64,000 nucleotides of DNA from Catonia carolina (GCA_035578175.1 JAQMRL010000008.1:9090883-9154882); one strand, 5' to 3'. Shown: positions 42,259 to 53,860, counted from the first letter of the stretch. The notes: generated from the sequence alone by a model not told the origin. Made by a program: numbers and translations.

Positions 42259-43180
42259 ACTTTCTCTTGCCTATATGAATATATAGGAAGGAAAGTATTG
42301 TTTTCATGTCGATTTTAAGAAATCGAGTTTTCACCGGATCTATACGTTTTCAGACCCCCTGAACCCAAAAAACATGTTTTTAGCGATTGGTCTGTGTGTG
42401 AACAGAATATCTCAAGAACGGAACATCGTACGAACTTGAAACTTAAAACTTAAGTTACATACCACTACCGGACGCGACACGAACATTTTCATCAAAATCG
42501 GTCAACCGGAAGTAGTAGTTTATTCGTATAATTTTTCAGTTTTTTGCGATTTTCTCAAAAACTGGTCCTACGATTTTTTTTAAAATCGCCTATTTTACTC
42601 AATTTTTTATTCTCTACAAGATAAGGTAGGCGCCATGTTTGCTGAAATTCTCGGTGAGGCTGTTTTCACGAAAAAACGTTGTTTTTTTAAGATTACGGCT
42701 TTAATATAAATTTTAGCGCAAAAACTTATATAATAAAAGTTGTAGAGAATTTAAAAACCTACAACTTTTATTTTAAACATTTTTTTGTATAACGCTTAGT
42801 TTAGCGGTAATTTGCGATTTTCTGTTTTTTTTTCTCACGAAAACGTGAGAAAAATCGATTTTTTTAACATTTCGGTCTTAGTATGCATTTTACGACAAAA
42901 GTGTATATAATTAAATTTATAGAAAATTAAAAGATCTACAACTTTTGTTTAGAGCATTTTTCTCTACAGAGCCTAGTTTAGCGTGAATGCGTGATTTTCC
43001 GTATTTTTAAGCCAAACTGAGTTCGATTGTCATTTTGCGTCATTCACTCATGATTAAAATAAGGTTATGTTTTTGAGGTTAGTTTTTGTTCATTTCTAAT
43101 GTTTTAATACTAATGTTAGGTTTATTGTTAATTATTTGCATTGGCAAGAGAAAGTTGTGTGTGTGTTTCACACCAGATTT
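42259..43180 (+). mobile_element. Helentron-like element with in-window empty site
   Basis: About 922 bp. Mariner copy A reads GGTAAATTTTTGTTTATCGG without interruption (22186-22205), whereas copy B reads GGTAAATTTTT, this element, then TTTTTGTTTATCGG. That comparison fixes both ends: 5' ACTTTCTCTTGCC and 3' GTGTGTGTGTTTCACACCAGA plus T residues. There is no duplication beyond T. The (TG) tract is very short here. Confidence 0.95.
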
Positions 43181-43300
43181 TTGTTTATCGGTTGGCAACA
43201 TTGTTAGACCTCATTTCTATTTCGGAGAACATTCCGATTGACGATTCAGTTGTAGTTTCTCTTGTTCGCAGTGTAGTACTCTCGCAGTCTGTGTCTAACC

Positions 43301-43977
43301 ATGGAGAAGTTTACTATTGCACAACGAGTGTTAATCGTCAAAACATTTTACCAGAGTGGAGAGAGTTATGCGGCTACTGTCAGGCGACTTCGCGGTACTC
43401 TGGGACGTAATGAAGCACCGAATGAATCAACAGTTCGCAGGCTCATGAAAAAGTTTTTTGAGACGGGTTCAACAGTCGACCTTAAAAGTTCTGGACGTCG
43501 TCGTTCTGGCCGAACTGAGCAGAACGTTGCGTTGGTTCGTGACAGTGTGGCTGTTAGCCCAGCAAAATCAATACGTCGCCGTTCTCAACAATTGGGTTTA
43601 CGATGTTCTTCTGTACGAAGAATTCTTCGGTACGATCTTCAATATCACCCGTATAAAATTCAGTTGACGCAACATTTGAAAGTGGCAGACCACCAGAAGA
43701 GACGACAGTTTGTTGACTGGGTATTGAGAAAACGACAGGATGATGACACCTTCGCAAACAAAATCATTTTTAGTGATGAGGCGCACTTCCACTTAAACGG
43801 TTTTGTTAATAAACAGAACTGCCGATGTGGGGTTTCATTCGACGGGTTATCGGGCAAATGGAAGTCGAAACTTGTCGTGCAGTGATATCCAATTTCATGG
43901 ACAGAGTTGATGCGTGCCAGCGCAGTAGAGGAGGACACATGCATGACATCATTTTTCATACATGAAATCGGAAGGTA
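43301..43977 (+). pseudogene. Deleted mariner transposase (DUF4817/DDE type)
   Basis: It shares the N-terminus MEKFTIAQRVLIVKTF with copy A but runs further, through LTQHLKVADHQKRRQFVDW to the first catalytic segment NKIIFSDEAHFHLNGF and NKQNCRCG. A deletion then joins it out of frame to the C-terminal region (stop at 43885). The C-terminal tail GGHMHDIIFHT is still readable downstream in another frame. The second and third catalytic residues are missing. Confidence 0.9.
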
Positions 43978-44344
43978 AGATGAACTTGTTGATGTATTTA
44001 TTTTCAGTTTTTCAATAAAATAAATCTCTTAATTTGATATATCAAAACCGGCGCTCTTTTTGAATCACCCTATAGATGCTTTTCGGAGGATCTGGCGTGC
44101 TGATAAGCATACTGTTCCAATCGGTAAGACAATTGTAAACCACCTGACCCTCGTTTTACATAGTAAAGCCTCTAGAGGTTCAAACCAGCCTTTCGGCTGA
44201 TGACCTAAACAATAACACTGAAAGAGTAAATGGTCATAGGCCCTGTGCCTCAAAACGACCTTTACTTTACAAATACAAAATCTACAACGTTCCAAATTAC
44301 TGAAATTTTGGCATTGTGTTCTTAAAGTGATATCTAAAAGTCGT

Positions 44345-44725
44345 AACGCTTAGGTGATCAGCTGACAGGCTGGTTTGAACCTCTAGAGGCTTTACTAAGT
44401 AAAACGAGGAGTCAGGTGGTTTACAATTGTCTTACCGATTGTAACAGTATGCTTATCAGCACGCCCGACCCTCCGAAAAGCATATAATTTCCACCCTGCA
44501 AATGACACCTTCCCTTCATTCACCACAGAGTCTGTATAATGAAATTCAGTACTTAAAGAGGAGATAAACTGTGACTAGTGTCTTTTACACCTCTACCTCT
44601 TCTGTTCTTAAATGCTTCAGTCATATAGTACTTGAATTTGGAAATATAAAACAGAATTGAAAATAATTGCCACGTGAAAAGAAACGGAACAATTTTTTTG
44701 CAGTCCTGGTCGTAAAGTGTAAGTA
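44345..44725 (-). mobile_element. (AAC)n-tailed SINE, diverged
   Basis: Begins TAGGTGATCAGCTGACAGGC (hairpin with changed loop) and extends to a decayed head near 44725. The (GTT)n tail is absent. Confidence 0.72.
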
Positions 44726-44740
44726 AAACCGGGGGCTTTT

Positions 44741-44815
44741 TTCCGTTTTCTGTATGCCACTATCAAATCCGAATTCCCTGAAAGGTTACACAATTCTCCC
44801 ACTCCTGAGTCTATC
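44741..44815 (-). repeat. Empty-site copy of the repeat hosting the 45348 SINE
   Basis: In reverse it reads GGGAATTCGGATTTGATAGT then GGCATACAGAAAACGG without interruption; the same sequence at 45320-45347/45759-45775 is split by a SINE. Confidence 0.85.
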
Positions 44816-45269
44816 GCGCCAATCTGACTAGCAATATTTCTGCGTAATGTCAACTCCACTCCCATTTCACAGTTAGTTACTACAGAGTTAATTAATAATA
44901 TTCGGACGGAGGAAGATGCTGCAGAGTTCCTTCAGGAAAGGAGGTTATTACATAATCCCAGAAGATGTGACAACTAAAAAAAAAAAAATTCTGTGTCAAA
45001 CACTCACATGAGTTTCTCTTCCCAATGTAAATAATTAAAAAATATAACGTAATAGTAACGTAATAATAATTAAATGTAAATAATTAGAATAACTTTAGTA
45101 ATAATATTTCGTAATAAGTTATAAGTAACCTGTTAAGAATAAAATATATAAAATAATAAAAAACTCAAAATAAGAAATAAAACAACAGAACGTGTAACAT
45201 AGTACTAAATTGGGACTAAGAAGGACGTGTGTACGCGTGCGTGAATCTGTCTGTCTCAGTATAAATGAG
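44816..45269. other. AT-rich interval
   Basis: It includes an A-run followed by a decayed Helentron 3' end on the minus strand near 44985-45030 (TGTCAAACACTCACATGAGT). Otherwise nothing recognised. Confidence 0.45.
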
Positions 45270-45347
45270 TTTTCAGTAAGGCAGGGAGTGGGAGAAATGA
45301 TCACGTTGTGCAACCGTTCAGGGAATTCGGATTTGATAGTGGCATAC

Positions 45348-45748
45348 GCCCAAAACGGGCAGGTGGAGTGTTATTTTAATTGCACTCTATCTGTTTGGTC
45401 CAGGGCTAAAAAAAATAGTTCTGTTTCTTATCACATAGTCAGCCACTTATATGACTGAACTATTTAAGAACAGAAGAGGTAGAGGTGTAAAAGACACTAG
45501 TCAGAGTTATCTCCTCTGAGAGTAATGAATTTCACTATGCAGCCAGACCCTGTGGTGAATGAAGTGAAGGTGTCATTTGCAGGGTGGAAAGTGAGTGCTT
45601 TTCGGAGGGCCTGGCATGCTGATAAGCATACTCTTTCAACTCAATGAGAAAGGCAATGGTAAACCACCTTACTCCTCGTTTTTACTTAGTAAAACCTCTA
45701 GAGGTTCAAACCAGCCTTTCGGCTGTTGACCTAAACAACAACAACAAC
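45348..45748 (+). mobile_element. (AAC)n-tailed SINE with 10 bp target duplication
   Basis: 401 bp; AGTGGCATAC at 45338-45347 and 45749-45758. The unfilled locus is visible at 44741-44815. Confidence 0.94.
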
Positions 45749-45789
45749 AGTGGCATACAGAAAACGGAAAAGACCCAAAACCGGAAAAC

Positions 45790-46444
45790 CTGGAAAACAT
45801 AATAAATTAGTTAATTGAATCCACTTGTCTGAGGAGTACATTGAGACAGCAGGTGCAGCGTGGGTACATTTTCTAGTTATAAATAAAATATACAGCACAG
45901 ATATGTATATGTGTTATCATGTTGTAATAGTGTTGATATTTATATCCATATCTGGAGTAATGGATTTTCTTTGTTAACCTAATTGTAATATTTCTCTCCC
46001 CTTTTTCCACCATCTCTCTCTCTCTCTCTCTCGATGATCGGTGGTTCACCAACGAATCGATTATAAGGCGGTGTCCCTTCTACACACCGTACAGAAAGTC
46101 TAAACATTACACCAACGTCCATTTCCTTCGACCGAAATAACACATAAACGAATTTTATAATCTAATGGACGGAACAAGGACTGGGAGGGAAGAAAACATT
46201 TGATGCTTTTTAAAATATTACAATATTTCCCGTTGTAATTTTTTTCCAATGAAAATAAACACGTATAATAATTGGAAACGCTATCTCTATTCAATTTATT
46301 ATCGTATAAGTTACCCTAAATTTTACTTTCATCTGTCATACCGTAACCAACCTGACCTACTTGAAAAATAAAAATTAAATTTAAATTTAGAAAGTTGCTT
46401 TCATTTTAATAGAAATGTACGGTTTTGAGTTTGGGTATAATTAT
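45790..46444. other. Interval without recognised feature
   Basis: AT-rich; a (TC)n run at 46014-46034. No gene supported. Confidence 0.45.
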
Positions 46445-46630
46445 TTTAGATTGGAATTAATTTTGTTCGTATTTCAAGAGGCTTGGTAAAGTTACTGAAA
46501 TTCTTATTTTTCTTCTTTCTGTCATGGATTAGGCCTTCCATCGACTTTTCTGTCCATCTTTTTCGCGGTCTACCTACATCTACATCTGTAATATGAGCAA
46601 GGTATACACACAAACATTCACGTGACACAA
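46445..46630 (-). mobile_element. LINE C-terminal remnant, distal part
   Basis: Minus frame: DVDVGRPRKRWTEKSMEG then HDRKKKNKN. The GRPRKRW segment is typical near the C-terminus of insect LINE polyproteins. It probably continues the remnant at 47095-47640, separated by an unidentified 460 bp insert. Confidence 0.65.
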
Positions 46631-47094
46631 CCGTTTAGGCAAACTCACACAAAACCACCCACACTCGTATACACACATAAACGCACACCCTTCCCGCACT
46701 CGATATAAACATGTCAACATTTATATACAAATATCTCAACATAAACACATACGTCAGATGATTTACCACCTCCAGATGTGAGTAATAACAAAAAAAAGGA
46801 AAAAGAAAATTTAATTGAAAAAAATAAAAACGAATTGTTGAATTTCACTCCATCTTAAAACTTTTAAAAGGAGAAGACGTTCTTTACAATTTTTAATAAA
46901 AGGAACCAAAAACACAACAACAATTTTAATCAAGAAAGATTTTAATAAAAGGATTTTAATTATTTTAAAGTGTTTTAAAGAATTTTAAAACTTTGTAATT
47001 GTTATTTTAAAATATTTGTTATATTTTGTTTTGATTGGAAGCAAATAAATTTATCTATTTTTTTTTAACTAACATTGAGTACACATCTACATTG
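46631..47094. other. Interval without recognised feature, splits a LINE remnant
   Basis: AT-rich sequence lying between two parts of the same LINE remnant; no terminal repeats found. Confidence 0.4.
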
Positions 47095-47640
47095 TGCGGT
47101 TCTTCGTCCATCAGATACGTAGCTTAATTCCCTTTTCGACCATCTGTCTTCACTCTCTCGTATTAAATGTTCCTCCCATTTCTCTCTGTATTTACTGATT
47201 GTTTTTAAGAGAGAGAGAGAGAGAAAGAGAGGGGGGAGAGAAAGAGAGAAGGGAAGAGAGAGAGGACATTCAAATTGGCCCAGATTTCTTCTTTCTTAAT
47301 GTGATCCATCAAACTGTACCTCTTGAACTCTTCTCAAGAACCGCATTTCCCCTTCCTGGATCTGACGTTTCTTCTTTCCTCCCGAATACCCAGGGCTCAT
47401 TACCGTACATCAATACTCCAACAGCCAGGGTCTTGTCAAACTTCAACTGAGTTTCTTTCCGAACTTTTTTACCCAGTGACCGCGCTATTGTTCCAAATAT
47501 TGTGCGGCGGTTCCAAGCTCCGTGTAGTTGCGGGGTGAAGGGTATGGGGTATAATGAATGAGTGACGCATGCTGGGAGAACGATTGTTGTATTACTCTGA
47601 TACAAAACATTAGTTTTCAAAATTTCCGTATTTAACATAT
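47095..47640 (-). pseudogene. LINE reverse transcriptase C-terminal remnant
   Basis: On the minus strand: TQLKFDKTLAVGVLMYGNEP followed by a frameshift into KKRQIQEGEMRFLRRVQEV, then a GA-rich expansion (47200-47270) and KYREKWEEHLIRE. This is the post-catalytic region common in insect LINEs. At least one frameshift and the microsatellite make it non-functional. Confidence 0.7.
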
Positions 47641-47709
47641 TTGTTTGTATTTATTACATTCATTTATTTACATATTTTGATATAAATTAGCAAGTTAAAT
47701 ATTATTGAT

Positions 47710-48037
47710 CCACCGGGTTGGTCTAGAGGTAAAGTCGTCGCCAAAATCAGCTGTTCAACAGCTGATTTTCGGAGACGAAGGTTCCTGGTTCAAATCCTAG
47801 TAAAGGTAGTTACTTTTATACGGATTTGAATACTAGACAATGGTTACCGGTGTACTTTGATGGTTGGGGTTTAATTAACCATACTTTCTCAGGAATGGTC
47901 AGCCTGGGTCTGTACAAGACTACACCTCATTTACACGTCATACACATCATTCTCATCTCATTGGGTCATGGGGTTGCTTATTGTTCTCAATTGAACAGAT
48001 TGCAACGTACACAAATTAGGAATAAAAAAAAAAAAAT
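47710..48037 (+). mobile_element. Palindrome-bearing tRNA SINE, reference copy
   Basis: Complete copy. The A box region is GGTTGGTCTAGAGGTAAAG. A 27 bp palindrome (AAAATCAGCTGTT-c-AACAGCTGATTTT) lies between the Pol III boxes. The B box is GGTTCAAATCCTAG. The body TGTACTTTGATGGTTGGGG and CATTGGGTCATGG lead to the end ACGTACACAAATTAGGAAT and an A13 tail. Other copies: 6332, 19738, 22058, 60146. Confidence 0.92.
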
Positions 48038-48413
48038 ATATTATGAATCCGATCAAGTTAATAACCCGGTAGGTATTTGTTAAATTAATGCGCAAGATGA
48101 TAAGAATATTTTTTTTAGCGTAGTTATTACATGCTACCACTACAAATGGATCAGCTGTGAAACACTACTAACTCATTCATTCTCCCACTACTATAACAAC
48201 GCACTGCATTCCACAACTACATGGAGCTGGGACTCAAGCAATATATACCAAAAAACGATTAAGTTTATCGATCACGTCTGTATTATTCTAGCGTACATTA
48301 AATCACTTCCTAGTTATTGAAAATGCTGTACCTGCTGTATTGGACACCCATTGATAAATAGTTTTGTTTGTACGGGATTTCCCCCTCCCCAAATATTCAT
48401 TGGTAGACATTTT
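48038..48413. other. Interval without recognised feature
   Basis: Nothing recognised. Confidence 0.45.
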
Positions 48414-49290
48414 TAAAATTGTCTTCTATAATTTTCCTTTGTCCGTCCATCCAACCGTCACTCCCAGATGTCAGAAAGTACAAAAGTTAGCAATTAAAGG
48501 TTTTCGGATTCGTAATTTACACAAAAATTAGTGAATTTAGGTTGGTTTTGAAATTCTTGGATTGGGTTTGAAGTGTCCCAAAACCGGAAGTCAAGCTATC
48601 AAAGTCGGAATTTGGATACAAATATAGCGTCATTTAATTCCTCATAAAGAGTAGGCCTACATACAGAAATCATTGGTTTTAAAGTTCCGGTTTCGACCGG
48701 AAGTGGCCGAAAACCGAAAGTGAAGAAATAAAAGTTGGAATTTGGAATTAAAAATAATGTCTTTCGATTAAATACAAAGAGGAAAAGAGGGAAAAAAGTA
48801 AAATAGTAAAACAGTGTAACAAGAGTAAAAAAGAGTAAAAGAGTAAATAGAGTAAAAAAGTGTAAAAAAGAGTATAAAAGAGTAAAGAAGAGTAAAAACG
48901 AGTAAAGAAGAGTAAAAAAGAGTAAAAGAGTAAATGAAGTAAAAAAAGTGTAAAAAGATTAAAGAAGAGTATAAAAAGAGTAAAGAAGAGTAAAAAAAGA
49001 GTAAAGAAGAGTAAAACAGAGTAAAAGAGTAAATAGAGTAAACAAAAGTAAAAAAGAGTAAAAATGAGTAAAGAAGCGTAAAAAAGAGTAAAACAGAAAA
49101 TGGAGTTAAAAAAGTGTAAAAAAGAGTAAAAAAGTAAAAAATAGTGGAGGTGTAAAAAAGGTGTTTTAGAGTAAAAGAGGTGTTTAAAGAGTAGATACAG
49201 AAAACACTAATGGTTTCTTCCCATAAGTCAAAGGTAAGCCTTTTTAAAAATTGCCACCAGTTATAAAGCGTGTCGTCTCATAAAGGGAAT
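48414..49290 (+). repeat. Dispersed repeat (14750 family) with minisatellite expansion
   Basis: It shares CCGGTTTCGACCGGAAGTG, GTCGGAATTTGG and AAAGGTAAGCC with 14750-15120. It is longer because of an internal partial duplication and the minisatellite at 48775-49195. Confidence 0.72.
48775..49195 (+). repeat. Minisatellite of about 11 bp units (GAGTAAARAA type)
   Basis: About 40 imperfect units of GAGTAAAAAA or GAGTAAAGAA. Strand composition is strongly purine-biased. Confidence 0.92.
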
Positions 49291-50084
49291 TTCATTTTAT
49301 TCCCTTTGCTAATCAGTAATTTGGAAATAATATAACGATAAGTGATGGAAAATATGAAAACGGAGAGCTTAATTTAAAAAAAACCCCAACAAGGTTGACA
49401 GGAATCAGTTAAGTGGAAGCTGAGATGAAACTGAGGAGAAAATCCTTTTAAATATATATTATTATAAATTTTGGGTGGGGCAAGTAAAGCAAAGAACAGA
49501 AAATGTGAAAGACACCTTTCAATTTTGACATCAATTTTTTTTTTTGCAAGACATTCGTCTATCCGTTTTATCGACATTCTATTAGGCTTTCTAGAAACCT
49601 TGACCTTGGTTCGAAAAGCAATCGACCCAAATTTTTCTTTTTAAAGTTTTCTCTTGTTCTTTTTCTTTTTGATTGAACGTTCATTTATAAATCTGTTTAT
49701 TTTATTTAACCGGAATGAAAATTTGACATTTGATCCTGTAGGCTAGTCAATTTAAACGAAACACGCTTAAGTATAAAATACTTCGGTAAACACTTAAAGA
49801 ATAACTAACAACTACTTACGTATGTTTACATTGTATGACCAGTAGACGTGAGGATATTTTTTTTTTGTTTACCATAAAGAAACCTGTCATGTTATAAAAG
49901 TACTATCAAGTGGTATTGAAATTTAATGAATGGGTTTTACTGGAAAATTATTTTTATAAAAGAAATTTTTCCAATAGCAATATTATACGGCAGTTCTTGA
50001 ACTCTAATAAAAACGCTTTTCTTTATGTCCAGTCTTTAACTGATCCATTTTTTCTATTCCTTTACCTATACAATAATCTTGCTC
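49291..50084. other. Interval without recognised feature
   Basis: AT-rich; short frames without motifs. Confidence 0.4.
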
Positions 50085-50768
50085 ATAACAGACAGGTTGG
50101 AGTGTCAAATTGTTTACACTCAATCTGTTCGTTGCAGGACTAAAGTAAATAGTTCTGTTTCTTATCACATATGTCAGCCAATTAAATGACTGAATCATTT
50201 AAGAACAAAAGAAGTAGAAATGTAAAAGACACTAATCAGAGTTTATCCTCTGAAAGTAATGAATTTCATTATACAGCCAGACCCTAGGTGAATGAAGTGA
50301 AGGTGTAATTTGCAGAATGTGCTTTTCAGAGGGCCCGGGATGTTGATAAGCGTACTTTTTCATTCAGTGAGGAAAGCACTGGTAAACCACCTCGTTTTAC
50401 TTAATAAAACCTCTATAGGTTCAAACCAGCCTTTCGGCTGATGACCTAAGTCAGCCAATTATATGACTGAACTTTTTAGGAACAGAATTGGTAGAGATGT
50501 AAAAGACCCTAATCACAGTTATCTCCTCTGAGAGTAATGAATGTCACTATACAGCCAGACCTGTGGTGAATGAATAGAAGGTGTCATTTGCAGGGGGGAA
50601 AGTGGGTGCTTTTTGGAGGGCCTGGCATGCTGATAAGCACACTCTTTTAACTCAGAGAGGAAGGCTATAGTAAACCACCTCACTCCTCGTTTTTACTTAG
50701 TAAATCCTCTAGGAGTTCAAACCAGCCTTTCAGCTGTTGACCTAAACAACAACAACAACAACAACAAG
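50085..50768 (+). mobile_element. Two (AAC)n-tailed SINEs in tandem
   Basis: The first copy (50085-50451) runs to GATGACCTAA without an (AAC)n tail. The second, 5'-truncated copy follows directly (GTCAGCCAATTATATGACTG) and ends with (AAC)n at 50768. Confidence 0.85.
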
Positions 50769-51069
50769 GTGAACTTCTAGAAGGTTCCAAAACTTTCTGA
50801 ACAGTAAACACAACATACACATTAAAGTGTGTGAGTGCGGTTATACAAAATAACATGGCGCACGACTAATTACGAGGAATTTTTGTTAAAGTTTTGGGTG
50901 GCCCTAAAACGGGCTGATTAATGGTTGCCAATGCTTTCAGTATATTTCAGAAAAATAAATTTTGGCACCAAGTCAGTAGATCCTGGACGGTATTCGGACG
51001 AAGCATTATTGTCCTAGAAGTCATTTACGTTACAAACTTTTGTAACTACATTAATTTTTTGTATAATAC

Positions 51070-51317
51070 TGCAGCGCTTTCAATCAAAATGCCTGAGACT
51101 GATCACTGCAGCCCCATGGTACGTAACAAATGAAATAATACACAATGACCTAAACCTGCCCTTCATAAAAGAAGAAATTAAACAACATAGCGAAAAACAT
51201 TTAAAAAAACTAGAAGACCATCAGAATCCATTAGCGATTAGCCTCCTTGACAACAGCGAAGATACTCACAGACTGAAACGCTTTAAACCATTGGACTTAC
51301 CTCTACAATTTTGTTAG
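51070..51317 (+). pseudogene. jockey-type LINE RT C-terminal fragment
   Basis: An open stretch encodes FQSKCLRLITAAPWYVTNE, then DLNLPFIKEEIKQHSEKHL, and ends LDNSEDTHRLKRFKPLDL before a TAG. It parallels the end of the full-length jockey at 55922 (LDNSEETKRLKRHHILDL), but the differences mark another subfamily. All catalytic domains are missing. Confidence 0.85.
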
Positions 51318-52160
51318 TCATTTTTTTATCTTTTCTACTTCAACTCCTAATCATTGGCATCTCATAATTGGCGTCGTTTTCATCTCTACCATCGTCATTG
51401 TTATCTCCAACTTCAACACTTTGTGTTTCGGGATGTTGATTCACGATTCATCAAGTTTGATTTTGTATAGATATATTTTTTGTTTCTTCACAGTTTGGTC
51501 TTTCTCAAACACACTACTGAGTGTCGTTTGTGTTTTAATTGTAAGGACATTACTCAGATTTTCTCATATTTGCTTAAAGTTATTGTATTTATTAACTGAT
51601 TGCAAAAGAAATACTATATACTGTTAACAAAAAAAATTTTATAAATTGGCGTTTAAAGAAAATTAAAAAAACAAAAATTATTAATCGCTATTGGTGTAGA
51701 TGGAAGTGGTATCACGTGATCCGAAATCATGCAATATAAGTCAAGGAACGGCGAAAAACAATGGGAAAGTGATAACTTGTCTTATTTGTTCGAGAGGTTA
51801 TGAACTTTAATCGTTTAAAGAACAACGACCCGATAATTATTGGTTGCGAAAATTTATCTGAATTGTTTATATTCCACCCTTTTTGTTGCTCGTTATATAA
51901 AAAAAAACATTGTTAAAAAGAAACAATTTACATCGAATGTCCTTGATGAAATTTTGAAATTACTTAATCAATGAAAGATCAAACGAAATTAAATATTATC
52001 AAACTCTTGTAACGTTCAATTTTTTTTCAAGAAGTAATTTCCTATAGGAAAATTTCAAATGAGAATTTAAAATTCTTAGTGATTTACTTACTCTGGCTGC
52101 TTTACGGCTAATTTTGAAACAAAAGTACGAGAAGTTTTAAAAAGAATCGTCCTTTTTAAT
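51318..52160. other. LINE 3' UTR and unassigned AT-rich DNA
   Basis: The first 330 bp probably contain the 3' UTR of the jockey fragment, ending in an A-rich stretch near 51660; the rest is unassigned. Confidence 0.4.
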
Positions 52161-52950
52161 TAATTTCTCTTGCCCTATATGTATATAAAGGTATGGAAGT
52201 ATTGTTTTCTCGTCGATTTTTCGAAATCTATTTTTCATTGGATATAGGCCTACATGTTAACATACATGTTTATCGACCCTCTAAACAAAAAAACACATGT
52301 TTTTTGTAATTTGTTCTGAGTGTGTGTGAACAAAATATCTCAAGTACAGAATATAGTATGAACTTGAAACTTAAAACTTAAGTTAAGTACTACTAGAGAA
52401 CTCGACACGAACATTTTCATCAAAATCGGTCAACTAAAAGTAGTAGTTTATTCGTGTCATTTTTCAGTTTTTGCAATTTCATCAAAAACGGCTCTTATGA
52501 TTTTTTTAAAAAATCGGGTTATTTACTATATTTTTTATGCTCTATAAGATAGGGTAGGCGCCACGTCTGCTGAAATTCTCGGGGAGGCTGTGCTCTCATA
52601 GAAAAAAATGTTTTTTTTTCAAAGATATTGGCCTTAATCCGCATTTTAGCGCAAAAGTGTATATATTAAAGTTGTAGCAAATTTAATAACCTACAACTTT
52701 TATTTCAACAACAGTTTTGTACAACACTTAGTTTAGCGGTAATTAGTAATTTTCAGTTTTCTTTCCATGAAAATCAGTAAAAATAATATGTTTTTTGAAT
52801 ATTTCAGCCATAGTATGCATTTTAGAACAAAAGTGTGTATAGGCAAATTTATAGGGAATTAAAAGATCTACAACTTTTATTTCGATCATTTTTCTTTACA
52901 GAAGCGTAAAAGAGTGATTTTCCGTATTATTAAGCCAAATTGAGCAAAGG
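52161..52950 (+). mobile_element. Helentron-like element, diverged, 3' end missing
   Basis: The 5' end is TTTCTCTTGCCCTATATG, the microsatellite slot is very short (GAGTGTGTGTGAAC) and the body extends to the AAGCCAAATTGAGC zone. The 3' hairpin is not present here. A separate 3' scrap lies at 53790-53860. Confidence 0.8.
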
Positions 52951-53283
52951 TACAGATAATGAAAGTTTTTGAAAATTAAAAACGCTTGCAACTATTATTT
53001 TTAGAACATTATTGATACATAAAACAGTAGGATAAGGGTCATGAAGATTTATTATTTTAAAGGCTGTGAATTTGTTCTTAATATTTCCAAAGATTTTGTT
53101 CTTTTGGTGGAAATAAATAACAGAGAAAAAATATATATTTTTTACCCAAGTACGATTTAGTGTATTTATATTTAAAAAGTTATTGTAATTAGTTTGTTAG
53201 TTATTTTAAGTTAATTGTAGTAATATTTTAATTAATCCGTAGAATTAAAAGTCATTATGAGTTGCAATTTTTAGTTTGTAATA

Positions 53284-53284
<1 letters not shown>

Positions 53285-53317
<33 letters not shown>

Positions 53318-53680
53318 GGCCCTCATTGGAGCAAAATTAATCGATTTATAGAAGATCCCTAGTTATTTCTCTTATTTGCCCAGTAGTTCTTCATCCTTTG
53401 CGACACTCTCGCCCTATCCTCCACAGTCCAATGTCTGTTTGTCTGCCTTTTAGGTACTTCTGGAAATTTCGTGTTTGGATTTTTGATCTTATATCCTTCT
53501 TCTCTGTTCAAAATCTGTGTCTCTGAGATATCCAGGTCCTGCAGATCCTGTTGAACTTCCTCAAACCAGGCGTACTTGACTTTGGTTTTCAAAAAGAAAT
53601 CCAGTACCTGTCTGGTAAATCTGGATTCCGGCAGTCTCCTAAGATGTCCAAAGAACCCAACTCTTCTCTTCCTCATTATC
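53285..53680 (-). mobile_element. LINE 3' fragment with poly(A)
   Basis: A poly(T) run at 53287-53318 marks the tail. The minus-strand frame (53676-53359) reads MRKRRVGFFGHLRRLPESRF and ends VSQRMKNYWANKRNN, the same C-terminal type as 28331. It starts within RT-tail sequence, so it is 5'-truncated. Confidence 0.82.
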
Positions 53681-53860
53681 TCGGAAATTTCCTCATTTTA
53701 TTTAATATTTTAATAAGAAATATTTTATTTAATAAAAAAAAAATTATTCATATTATTTTATTTTAATTGGCGGTAGTTGGTAATTTTACATACACCTCTC
53801 ATCAAAATTGGTCATTTTTATATTGACAAGAGAAAGTCGTGTGTTTAACAAACAAATTTC

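Larger units (their letters stand above)
42210..44072 (+). mobile_element. Tc1/mariner-type transposon, internally deleted (copy B)
   Basis: Same GGGTGATTCAAAAAGAGCGC ends as copy A, TA at 42208-42209 and 44073-44074. Without the Helentron-like insert it is about 940 bp. Its deletion differs from that of copy A. Confidence 0.92.
41957..44217 (+). mobile_element. (AAC)n-tailed SINE split by a mariner
   Basis: The SINE runs 41957-42209 and resumes at 44075-44217 (GATGCTTTTCGGAGGATCTG to CCTAAACAATAAC), with TA on either side of the insert. Confidence 0.88.

Noticed and set aside
42259..43180. Classification as a canonical Helitron (5' TC, 3' CTRR, A-T target)
   Set aside because: The ends are ACTTTC and CAGATTTT with T-T type targets; the asymmetric inverted repeat fits Helentron-type better.
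43554..43959. Minus-strand frames across mariner copy B
   Set aside because: Antisense of the transposase gene.
47309..47638. 109-codon frame as a novel gene
   Set aside because: The C-terminal half is a recognisable frameshifted LINE RT remnant; the upstream part is fortuitously open flank.
48775..49195. CRISPR-like array
   Set aside because: Units of about 11 bp repeat without unique spacers, in a eukaryotic context: a minisatellite.
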